From: Chryseobacterium sp. MEBOG06
GTDB taxonomy: Bacteria > Bacteroidota > Bacteroidia > Flavobacteriales > Weeksellaceae
Direction: 5' to 3'
NCBI RefSeq assembly: GCF_021869765.1
Contig: NZ_CP084580.1
Coordinates: 186,001 to 250,000, forward strand
DNA length: 64,000 nt
Below the pieces are notes generated by a model. It searched no databases. It saw only the letters and a program-made list of their open reading frames with translations, and had not been told where the DNA came from. Shown here piece by piece: positions 17,859 to 24,681 of the stretch. Numbering within the stretch: position 1 is the first letter of the stretch; every line of letters starts with the position of its first letter. A program made the position numbers and the translations under genes.

Positions 17859-18440
17859 TTGAATTTATTCAAGAGGATTGTAAGCAAACTTACCAACCAG
17901 CCTGAGGAAGAAGACAAACAGAGCCTGGAGAAGCTTGGGGATTCGCTGAAAAATGCGGATCTTGACTATAAGTTTGCGCAATTATTTACGCATTCGGGGG
18001 GATTTTTTAATTATTGTGCAGATGAAGCGGAAGCTCTACAGACTTTAAATCAAATTGTCAAAATAGAAAATATTGGCAATCTTTTTTGCTGGGATAAAGA
18101 ACTTCAGAACTTTTTGAACGTTGTGAAGACTTCTTATACTTCAGAACTGCAGCCATCTAATGATGCTGCATTTATTACTTGTGAGTATCTCATTGCTTAT
18201 GATGGCAGGATCATGCTGTCACATAACAATATTCTTCACTATCACTCTTCAAGGCTGCCGGAGAAAATAATCATCATTGCCAATGTTTCTCAGATTGTCA
18301 ACAATCTGAACGATGCCATGGGGAAAATAAAAAGAAATGGAAATATCAAGAACCTTACTTCCATCAGTGGAAGCCAGTCTAAAATGGACAGTTCTTCCAA
18401 TTCTAATGTGAAACTGTTTTTATTACTGCTTGAAGATTAA
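17859..18440 (+). CDS. LUD-domain (LutC/YkgG-like) protein, TTG start
   Basis: This 193-residue protein resembles the LUD domain seen in LutC-type lactate utilisation proteins. The pattern DAAFITCEYLIAYDGRIMLS and LPEKIIIIANVSQIVNNLND is typical. No Fe-S Cys cluster or other enzyme domain is present. The start is a TTG at 17859 (reading as MNLFKRIVSKL), since no ATG precedes the conserved region. It lies between ftsH and cdsA, an order I know from other Flavobacteriia. It is separated from ftsH by a terminator and is 24 nt before cdsA, so it probably belongs with the lipid genes. Its physiological role here is unknown. Confidence 0.75.
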   Translation: MNLFKRIVSKLTNQPEEEDKQSLEKLGDSLKNADLDYKFAQLFTHSGGFFNYCADEAEALQTLNQIVKIENIGNLFCWDKELQNFLNVVKTSYTSELQPSNDAAFITCEYLIAYDGRIMLSHNNILHYHSSRLPEKIIIIANVSQIVNNLNDAMGKIKRNGNIKNLTSISGSQSKMDSSSNSNVKLFLLLLED

Positions 18441-18464
18441 GCACCCACTTCTAAATTTTAAATT

Positions 18465-19337
18465 TTGGACAAAAATCTCATTCAAAGAACCATTTCCGGT
18501 ATAGTCTATGTTGCTATCATTATTCTTTGTTCAACTCCCTGGGGAGCACAACTGATCAATAATATCTCTCCCGGCCTTATCAAACAGCAGTATCTTTATC
18601 ATGCACTGATGTGCCTTCTGCTTATTGTAGGTACCTGGGAGTGTGTAAAGATCATGAAATTCGGAAACGGATATGAAAAATGGGTAGTATATCCATTGGT
18701 TATTTTTATATTTTATATTTTTTCAAAACGATACTTCAATCATGATTTCTTTTTTGACTTCAGGTTGAGCGAAATATTAGCATTGGCCCTGATTGGGATT
18801 GCTGTGCTTACTTTATTCAAATATCCTAACGAATTATACTTCGACAGCGGGAAGCTGATTTTTACGGTCATTTACGTGGCTCTGCCGTTCAGTTTTGCAT
18901 TAGGCCTGCCTAAGTTTTCCAGTTATAATGACACTTTTACTTTGGAAGTTCTTTTTCTGTTTATCCTGATATGGAGTAGTGATACTTTTGCTTATCTGGT
19001 AGGTAAATTCTTTGGTAAACATAAGATGGCACCCAAGATTTCGCCTAAAAAAACCTGGGAAGGATATATTGGAGGTGTTGTTTTAACGCTGGTTTTATCT
19101 TATTTCATAGAACATTATCAGCCGGAGCTTAGAGGAAACTGGATGTTTGTCGGGTTTTTAGTAGCAGCTTTTGCTCCATTAGGCGATTTGGTAGAGAGCC
19201 AGCTGAAAAGAAATTTCGGTGCAAAAGACAGCGGAAACATCATTCCGGGGCATGGTGGAGTTTTAGATAGACTGGATAGTTTTATTATCTGCGTTCCTGT
19301 CGTATATTTGTACTTTATTTTAGAAAAATTTATTTAG
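18465..19337 (+). CDS. cdsA: phosphatidate cytidylyltransferase, TTG start
   Basis: This 290-residue integral membrane enzyme makes CDP-diacylglycerol from phosphatidate and CTP. About eight hydrophobic segments are visible. The family signature lies near the C-terminus: GDLVESQLKRNFGAKDSGN followed by IIPGHGGVLDRLDSF. The cytosolic loop KISPKKTWEGYIGG is also diagnostic. The start is a TTG (18465; MDKNLIQRTISG). It is followed by psd with a 4-nt gap, so both steps around phosphatidylserine metabolism are co-transcribed; the pssA gene is not in the window. Confidence 0.94.
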   Translation: MDKNLIQRTISGIVYVAIIILCSTPWGAQLINNISPGLIKQQYLYHALMCLLLIVGTWECVKIMKFGNGYEKWVVYPLVIFIFYIFSKRYFNHDFFFDFRLSEILALALIGIAVLTLFKYPNELYFDSGKLIFTVIYVALPFSFALGLPKFSSYNDTFTLEVLFLFILIWSSDTFAYLVGKFFGKHKMAPKISPKKTWEGYIGGVVLTLVLSYFIEHYQPELRGNWMFVGFLVAAFAPLGDLVESQLKRNFGAKDSGNIIPGHGGVLDRLDSFIICVPVVYLYFILEKFI

Positions 19338-19341
19338 TCTC

Positions 19342-19998
19342 ATGAAATTACATAGAGAATCAAAAGGAACTATTACTGTAGCGACCATACTTTTTATTAT
19401 ATTGGGAGCATTAGCAATTTATTTCCTTAAAATATGGTCCCTGTTGATCATCGTACCTTTGCTGGTTATTTATTGTTTAGTCTTCTGGTTTTTCAGAGTG
19501 CCAAACCGTACTATTCTTGACCACAAAGAAAATGTGATCGCTCCGGTGGACGGAAAAGTAGTCATGATCAAAGAAGTGGAAGAGGACGAGTTTATAAAAG
19601 GGAAAGCTATTCAGGTTTCTATTTTCATGTCTCCACTGAATGTTCACATCTGCAGGTATCCTGTTTCAGGTGAAGTGATTTATAAAAAGTATCACCCTGG
19701 AAAGTATCTTGTAGCATGGCACGAAAAGTCTTCTACAGAAAATGAAAGAACAACAATGGCTGTTCAGACTTTAACCAATCATAAGGTAGTTTTCAGACAG
19801 ATTGCAGGATATGTGGCAAGAAGGATTGTTTTCTATTGTAATGAAGGAGATAATGCAAAAGCGGGACATGAGTTCGGATTCATCAAATTCGGTTCGAGAA
19901 TGGACATATTCCTGCCTTTAGATACTGAGATCATCTGTAAGATCGGAGATATTACAAAAGGAGGTTTGGATGTGATTGCCAAATTGAAAGAAAATTAA
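19342..19998 (+). CDS. psd: phosphatidylserine decarboxylase proenzyme (short PSD-A type)
   Basis: This 218-residue enzyme makes phosphatidylethanolamine. The N-terminal membrane hairpin (residues 9-50) is followed by VIAPVDGKVVMIKEV, FMSPLNVHICRYPVSG and the self-cleavage site KFGSRMDIFLP, where the chain breaks between Gly and Ser and the Ser becomes the pyruvoyl group. The length suits the short soluble-like PSD-A branch. It is last in the LUD-cdsA-psd unit and ends before a terminator at 20024-20050. Confidence 0.94.
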   Translation: MKLHRESKGTITVATILFIILGALAIYFLKIWSLLIIVPLLVIYCLVFWFFRVPNRTILDHKENVIAPVDGKVVMIKEVEEDEFIKGKAIQVSIFMSPLNVHICRYPVSGEVIYKKYHPGKYLVAWHEKSSTENERTTMAVQTLTNHKVVFRQIAGYVARRIVFYCNEGDNAKAGHEFGFIKFGSRMDIFLPLDTEIICKIGDITKGGLDVIAKLKEN

Positions 19999-20023
19999 AA
20001 TTCTTATTATAGATAAAAGTACA

Positions 20024-20050
20024 AAGAGAGCTGTAAAGGCTCTCTTTTTT
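20024..20050 (+). terminator. intrinsic terminator after psd
   Basis: AAGAGAGC (20024-20031) pairs with GCTCTCTT (20039-20046), with T residues through 20050. Confidence 0.85.
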
Positions 20051-20084
20051 GTTTGATGGATATATGAGTTCATTTGATTGTTTT

Positions 20085-20156
20085 GAGTTTAATTACGCAT
20101 GAGTACTATTGCGTATGGGAAGGTTGATGCTTTTCCTGTTTGGATCGATAATTTTG
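20085..20156 (+). promoter_or_regulatory. operator-like element copy A plus promoter
   Basis: The core at 20085-20115 begins GAGTTTAATTACGC and contains direct half-sites GAGTAC and GCGTAT with starts 10 bp apart, plus the inverted pair TACGC-N12-GCGTA. A -33 TTG (20124) and -7 box TAATTTTG (20149-20156) follow with 22-nt spacing. The core end is 33 nt from the -7 box, the same geometry as copies at 21449 and 22327. This suggests binding of an activator just upstream of polymerase. Confidence 0.7.
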
Positions 20157-20444
20157 CGGCTTAAAAACACAAGCTAATGCTTTTAATTGATGTGAGGTAA
20201 AAGCTTATTAATTTTTATCAAAAATTGTATTTCATTTGATAATTTTAATATTGATTTTTAGTAAATTGTAACTAGAAAAACACCTTAATCATATTCTTTA
20301 TAATGATAATGCTAAAAAAAGACTGACATATTTCATTATTGTAGGTTTTTATTTGCATAAAAGGCTGTTAATATTGGGAACTTTATGCTTTCAGGAGTAC
20401 AAATGCCAACTTAAGTTTGTGAAAGAGTAAAAAACAATAACAAG
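20157..20444 (+). other. long untranslated leader of the membrane regulator gene
   Basis: From the predicted start point near 20160 to the ATG at 20445 there are about 285 nt with no convincing gene. The stretch is very AT-rich. A second weak promoter-like pair (TTTG near 20353, TAATATTG near 20371) could give a shorter leader. I see no riboswitch I recognise. Confidence 0.4.
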
Positions 20445-21434
20445 ATGATTTATAAGTTTTTCTTTAAGGTGATCAATGACGAAGCTGAGACAATAGATGA
20501 TTTTGAAAGTAATTATCTGCATCTTATTAACCGCTATCTGCTTTTACTTTTTTTCATATTTCTGTTTTACTCCATCTTTATTATTACTTTTTTTGGAGAT
20601 ATGTTTGTTTCCATATTTCTTACTGTGATTACTTTTTTCTGGTTGTTTCTAATGGCCATAAAAGGAAAGACGAAACGGTTCAGAAAAGTATTGAAAACTG
20701 CCATTATCAGTATCTTTGTTTTACTTACCTTTATTGTGAGTTTTTTTAATATTTATACATACAAAAATGCCGGGGTAGAATATTTTTATTTTTGTCTTTT
20801 ATTTGCTGTTCCATTCTTTTTGAACTATAAAAAAGATGCATTTTCTATCTTCTTCATTACTTTCATGATCAGCATTAATTTTATTGTTTGCCTATACTTT
20901 GATTTTGACTTTCTGCCTAAAAGCAGATTTATAGAAAAACAGGACTTTAAAACAATAAAGCTGTTGAATATCTTGTTTTCCATTGCATCTTTCCTGATGG
21001 ATATCGTTTTTATTGCTCAGAAAGATGTGCTTATAAAAGGGTTGATTACGGATCGGAAAGAGAAGGATTCCACCATTAAAGATCTGATAAAGACGAATGC
21101 TGAACTGATGAAACATCAGATGCTGATCAATCATCTCTCAGAGGAAAACATTCAGGAAATTTTGAACCTTGCAGAAGCTAATTCTTCCATGTTTTTTGAA
21201 AAATTTCAGGTGTTTTTTCCTCACTTTATCCCGGATATTTTAAAAATAAACCCAAATCTTATTCATTCAGAACTGTATTTCTGTGCGTTGATGAAACTTG
21301 ATTTTGATACGAAGAAAATAGCACAATGTACCAATAACAGTATCCGTGCTGTAGAAAGTAAAAAATACAGAATACGAAAAAAACTGAATATTTCTTCTGA
21401 AGTAAACATCAATAGTTTTCTCATTAAAATTTAG
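20445..21434 (+). CDS. membrane-bound LuxR-like transcriptional regulator
   Basis: This 329-residue protein has an unusual layout. Residues 1-190 contain about six or seven hydrophobic segments, among them YLLLLFFIFLFYSIFIITFF and FLTVITFFWLFLMAI. A likely coiled linker (about 200-235) follows, and then a C-terminal LuxR/GerE-like helix-turn-helix (about 275-329: HSELYFCALMKLDFDTKKIA, then NNSIRAVESKKYRIRKKLNI). DNA binding is therefore tethered to the inner membrane, with signal input from the membrane domain itself. No phospho-acceptor domain is present. It is preceded by operator copy A and a long leader, and is followed 15 nt later by operator copy C. It probably controls nearby genes, but its signal is unknown. 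Confidence 0.78.
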   Translation: MIYKFFFKVINDEAETIDDFESNYLHLINRYLLLLFFIFLFYSIFIITFFGDMFVSIFLTVITFFWLFLMAIKGKTKRFRKVLKTAIISIFVLLTFIVSFFNIYTYKNAGVEYFYFCLLFAVPFFLNYKKDAFSIFFITFMISINFIVCLYFDFDFLPKSRFIEKQDFKTIKLLNILFSIASFLMDIVFIAQKDVLIKGLITDRKEKDSTIKDLIKTNAELMKHQMLINHLSEENIQEILNLAEANSSMFFEKFQVFFPHFIPDILKINPNLIHSELYFCALMKLDFDTKKIAQCTNNSIRAVESKKYRIRKKLNISSEVNINSFLIKI

Positions 21435-21448
21435 ATTTTGGCTACTTT

Positions 21449-21520
21449 GAGTTTTAATACTTATAAGTAGTGTTGAGTAGTGCTTTATGGTATTTGTTGG
21501 CCTGTTGGTCAATAATTTTA
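21449..21520 (+). promoter_or_regulatory. operator-like element copy C plus promoter
   Basis: The core at 21449-21480 begins GAGTTTTAATAC and carries half-sites AAGTAG and GAGTAG with starts 10 bp apart, plus a perfect 12-bp palindrome TACTTATAAGTA. A -7-like TAATTTTA lies at 21513-21520, 33 nt from the core as in copies A and B. No clear -33 TTG is found at the matching position, so this promoter would depend on an activator. Confidence 0.6.
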
Positions 21521-21535
21521 CCTGAAAATAATGCA

Positions 21536-21949
21536 ATGAATATTAAAAACATCCATATTGGCAGTCTGATCAGATCCAAAGTGGAAGAGTATCAGATCCC
21601 GATAGAAAGAATCAGCAGATTTTTAGATAGAGCAGAAGAGGATGTGGAAAAAATGTACAATGAGAAAAGCATTGACACTGAAATTCTGTTGAAATGGTGT
21701 AAACTTTTAAAATTTGATTTCTTCAGATTTTATAGCGGACATCTTATTTTGTATGCTCCTCCGTCAAGAGTTGATAACACAGTCAGCGAAAAGAAAAACA
21801 CAATGGTCTTCAGGAAAAATGTCTATACGCAAGAGGTAAAAGATTTTATACTTGAGAAAATAGCAAATGGTGAGATGACGGCCAATGAAGTTGTTCTACG
21901 GTACAAAATTCCCAAAACGACCTTATACAAATGGATGAAAAAAATATAA
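21536..21949 (+). CDS. small HTH protein (137 aa), family often labelled transposase
   Basis: The protein starts MNIKNIHIGSLIRSKVEEYQ and ends in a helix-turn-helix with YKIPKTTLYKWMKKI. Between them is LLKWCKLLKFDFFRFYSGHL and then a linker with ILYAPPSR. I know similar short proteins from Chryseobacterium and relatives, sometimes annotated as transposase because the HTH resembles that of IS3-type OrfA proteins. No DDE catalytic domain or inverted repeats are present here, so I treat it as a DNA-binding regulator. The ATG at 21536 is chosen over an earlier frame start because the family begins there. It is followed 1 nt later by another HTH gene, implying coupled translation. Confidence 0.7.
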   Translation: MNIKNIHIGSLIRSKVEEYQIPIERISRFLDRAEEDVEKMYNEKSIDTEILLKWCKLLKFDFFRFYSGHLILYAPPSRVDNTVSEKKNTMVFRKNVYTQEVKDFILEKIANGEMTANEVVLRYKIPKTTLYKWMKKI

Positions 21950-21950
21950 T

Positions 21951-22271
21951 ATGATTCCGGATTACAAACAGATTTATACGGATATTCTTAAGGAAAAGTT
22001 TCCTGAGAAATTAATGGATATTACCATTAAGCATCGGCTGGAAAGATTGCATTCGGCTATTGATGTTGTGAATTTTAATCAAATGGTTTTTGGGCAGCCG
22101 GAATATGAAGTCGGATTTAATAATCAAAGGCTTCGCTCTTATGATGAAGAATCAATCTTAAAAATTCTCAGCTATCAGAAAAAGAATAAACTTACCAACC
22201 TACAGTTGAGCAGCCATTTTAAAATAAGTAGAAATACAGTTACCAAATGGAAAGCTATTTTTAAAATTTGA
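21951..22271 (+). CDS. second small HTH protein (106 aa)
   Basis: This 106-residue protein starts with MIPDYKQIYTDILKEKFPEK and ends with a helix-turn-helix, FKISRNTVTKWKAIFKI, similar in position and pattern to the end of the preceding gene. The middle region (HSAIDVVNFNQMVFGQPEYE) is not recognised. It is co-transcribed with the preceding gene (1-nt gap). The two may work as a pair, or one may antagonise the other. The partner and target are unknown, but operator copy B begins only 55 nt beyond its stop. Confidence 0.7.
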   Translation: MIPDYKQIYTDILKEKFPEKLMDITIKHRLERLHSAIDVVNFNQMVFGQPEYEVGFNNQRLRSYDEESILKILSYQKKNKLTNLQLSSHFKISRNTVTKWKAIFKI

Positions 22272-22326
22272 AGATCAGCCCATCTTTGTATTTGTCCTTT
22301 TTAAATAAGTAATTATTAACATTTGT

Positions 22327-22397
22327 GAGTTTTATTACGCGTGAGTAGCATTGCGTAGGTGGAATTGATTTGTAATTATCTGTGAATGATAACTTTG
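22327..22397 (+). promoter_or_regulatory. operator-like element copy B plus promoter
   Basis: The core at 22327-22358 begins GAGTTTTATTACGC and has half-sites GAGTAG and GCGTAG with starts 10 bp apart and the inverted pair TACGC-N12-GCGTA. A -33 TTG (22365) and a -7 box TAACTTTG (22390-22397) follow with 22-nt spacing. This drives the exported repeat protein, whose ATG is 56 nt downstream of the -7 box. Confidence 0.7.
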
Positions 22398-22453
22398 TGA
22401 TGGTTAAATGACTTATGTTGAAATTTTAATCATTAAACAATTATAACTTATAA

Positions 22454-24265
22454 ATGATGGAAACAAAATTTACAATCCTCCCGATCAGGGCTTTGCTGAT
22501 AGCACTGCTCTTTACTTTTGGAAAATCTTATTCGCAGGCCAATAACGGAGCTGTAGGTATTAATACCACTTTCCCCAATTCGAATTCCGTTTTGGATGTA
22601 GTTTCAGGAAATAGCAACAAAGGAGTACTGATTCCCAGGCTTACCGAAGCGCAGCGAAATGCGATCACAATCAATCAGTCCAAAGATGATGGTTTGACGA
22701 TTTACAATACTACTGAAGACTGCTTCAATTACTGGAGCTTAGCAGATAATGAATGGAAAAGTGTCTGCGGGCAGATGGGTAAGGCTGTTTTTACGGTAGA
22801 CTGTTCTTCTTCCAAAGCAATGGGGAGCTATGTGAAAGGTAAAGAACTTACCAATTCCAATTACCTTAGTATTGCTGTCAATATAACAAAAGTTGGTAAT
22901 TATACTATTTCCGGAACGACTACAAACGGATATAACTTTTACGGAACAGGAGTATTTCTCAATACAGGAGTACAAACCATACAAATACCAGGACAGGGGA
23001 TTCCTCTGAATATTCAGACAGATAATATTGCACTTGAAGCTAATGGAACAGTGGTTACCTGTAGTCCTGCAATTTCTATTTCTGTGCTGAGCCCGGCAGC
23101 AACTTACACAATGAGCTGCGGAAGTGCAACAGTAAATGGTGTGTATAAGGTGGGAACTACTCTTGCAGTTTCTAATACCATTACGTTACCTGTAAATGTT
23201 TCAGCATTGGGTAGCTATACCATTACAACCAACACGGTTGACGGAATTTCCTTTAATGCTTCAGGTACATTTACTGCTACGGGAAATCAGAATATCACTT
23301 TGCAGGGGATGGGTACACCTACTTCAACCACTTTAAAAACAATGACCATTACTTCGGACAGTAAGGGAGGAGTTTCCACCACATGTACGGTAAATGTGAT
23401 TGTAGTTGTTCCAAAGAAAAAGCTTTTAGCCATTGGAACAGCACCAAACGGATGTGGATATAATGTATCGGGGACTTCTCCATCAGGTATGCTGACTAAA
23501 GCCGCCGCTAATTTTGGAACATTGGCAAACAGCATCGTAAAATATGAAGGATGGGATCAGATTATAGACGGTACAGACAGCCCGAATGCTACACAGCTGA
23601 CAAGTTGGACAACGGGAGCCAATCCTGTAGATATTATTGTAATAGGATATGCGTGGGGAATGAATGCTGCGGAAGCACAGGTGCTAAAAAATTATCTGAT
23701 AAAAGGGGGTGTCATCATTGCTTATTCTGAAAGTAACAGCGGAATGCAGAATCTTTTCAGAAATGTTTTTGACGGATCTGTAAACACCGGAAGTGTAAAC
23801 AGTGCGGGAGCTGTCTATAAACTACCGCTGACAAATGATGAAATCCTGAATGGTCCTTTTGGAGATATAAGAGGATTGCAATGGGGAGAAGATGCTTCTT
23901 CTACAACGTATGCAACTGGCCTGCCTTCAAGCGAAATTACGGTATATTCAGGAGATACCAATATCTCTACTGCTTCACCATCAGGAACGGTAGGCCGTGT
24001 AACTGCATTTAAGCATAACACTCTAAACTTCATCTGGGCAGGAGATGGCGGATACAACTCTCAGTGTGGAACAGTTGCTTCTCCAAATACCTCAGATACT
24101 ATATGCCCTTTCTATGCAGATACGAACTATAAGCCAATTGCTAAACCCAATTATGGAAATGGTGCCACTGCTTATAAAATGAATGTATATAACTCAATAT
24201 TCTACGCAAATGCTCTTGCCTGGGCAATTAAAAAGGCAGAATTCAACGGAATAAACACACAATGA
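22454..24265 (+). CDS. large exported repeat protein with C-terminal ThuA/GATase1-like domain
   Basis: This 603-residue protein has a signal peptide (residues 1-28, ending KSYSQ). Next comes a motif common in flavobacterial surface proteins, GAVGINTTFPNSNSVLDVVS with GVLIPRLTEAQRNAI. Two diverged repeats of about 100 residues follow (about 112-215 and 216-315), each opening with a Cys-containing strand (FTVDCSSSKAMGSYVKG, YTMSCGSATVNGVYKVG). The C-terminal half resembles a ThuA or type-1 glutamine-amidotransferase fold: VDIIVIGYAWGMNAAEAQVL, then GGVIIAYSESN. I see no T9SS sorting domain and no LPxTG. The protein is probably surface-exposed or periplasmic. Start is ATG 22454 (a second Met follows directly). 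Function is unknown. Confidence 0.75.
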   Translation: MMETKFTILPIRALLIALLFTFGKSYSQANNGAVGINTTFPNSNSVLDVVSGNSNKGVLIPRLTEAQRNAITINQSKDDGLTIYNTTEDCFNYWSLADNEWKSVCGQMGKAVFTVDCSSSKAMGSYVKGKELTNSNYLSIAVNITKVGNYTISGTTTNGYNFYGTGVFLNTGVQTIQIPGQGIPLNIQTDNIALEANGTVVTCSPAISISVLSPAATYTMSCGSATVNGVYKVGTTLAVSNTITLPVNVSALGSYTITTNTVDGISFNASGTFTATGNQNITLQGMGTPTSTTLKTMTITSDSKGGVSTTCTVNVIVVVPKKKLLAIGTAPNGCGYNVSGTSPSGMLTKAAANFGTLANSIVKYEGWDQIIDGTDSPNATQLTSWTTGANPVDIIVIGYAWGMNAAEAQVLKNYLIKGGVIIAYSESNSGMQNLFRNVFDGSVNTGSVNSAGAVYKLPLTNDEILNGPFGDIRGLQWGEDASSTTYATGLPSSEITVYSGDTNISTASPSGTVGRVTAFKHNTLNFIWAGDGGYNSQCGTVASPNTSDTICPFYADTNYKPIAKPNYGNGATAYKMNVYNSIFYANALAWAIKKAEFNGINTQ

Positions 24266-24285
24266 TAAAAGGTTTTTAAAGAAGG

Positions 24286-24316
24286 CTCCGGTACGATTAT
24301 TCGTACCGGAGTTTTT
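24286..24316. terminator. bidirectional terminator
   Basis: CTCCGGTACGA (24286-24296) pairs perfectly with TCGTACCGGAG (24301-24311) around TTAT, followed by a T-rich tract. It separates the exported repeat protein from the convergent DUF1801 gene. Confidence 0.88.
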
Positions 24317-24662
24317 ATTTTACATATCTTTTAATCTCTTCTGTAAGGCTTAATATAAATTCTACTGGAAGATCTTCTTCCATATCAATGAGAAGAATCT
24401 TAAACTTCTTTCTGCCATCCTGGATCAGCTCAGGATAATCGAGTTTGTCACCGTGATAAAAACTCAGGTAATGCTTTTGGTATTTTTTGCTGTAATAGAA
24501 ATAGCACAGCATTTTCTTTTTATACTTGATAAAAGGAAGCCCGAAGCTAAAGGTTTCTGTAATGTTTTCAGTATCGGATGCCAGGATCTTTTTGCGCAAA
24601 AATAAAAGAGTACTTCTTTCAGGTTCTTTAATTCTGTAGAAGTACTCTTGTATAGGATTCAT
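24315..24662 (-). CDS. DUF1801 (YdhG-like) protein
   Basis: This 115-residue protein has the DUF1801 pattern: MNPIQEYFYRIKEPERSTLL at the start, then ETFSFGLPFIKYKKKMLCYF. Related YdhG/frataxin-like proteins have been linked to iron, but no specific role is established. It lies 19 nt downstream of the ABC transporter gene in the same direction, so the two may share a transcript. Confidence 0.75.
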   Translation of the reverse strand: MNPIQEYFYRIKEPERSTLLFLRKKILASDTENITETFSFGLPFIKYKKKMLCYFYYSKKYQKHYLSFYHGDKLDYPELIQDGRKKFKILLIDMEEDLPVEFILSLTEEIKRYVK

Positions 24663-24681
24663 TTTTAATTAAATTAAAAAA

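Noticed and set aside
17859..18440. LUD protein as part of a lactate-utilisation operon
   Set aside because: No LutA, LutB or lactate permease genes are nearby; its neighbours are lipid-synthesis genes.
21536..22271. Insertion sequence with OrfA-like transposase genes
   Set aside because: The HTH patterns resemble transposase OrfA, but there is no DDE catalytic gene, no terminal inverted repeats and no target duplication that I can see.
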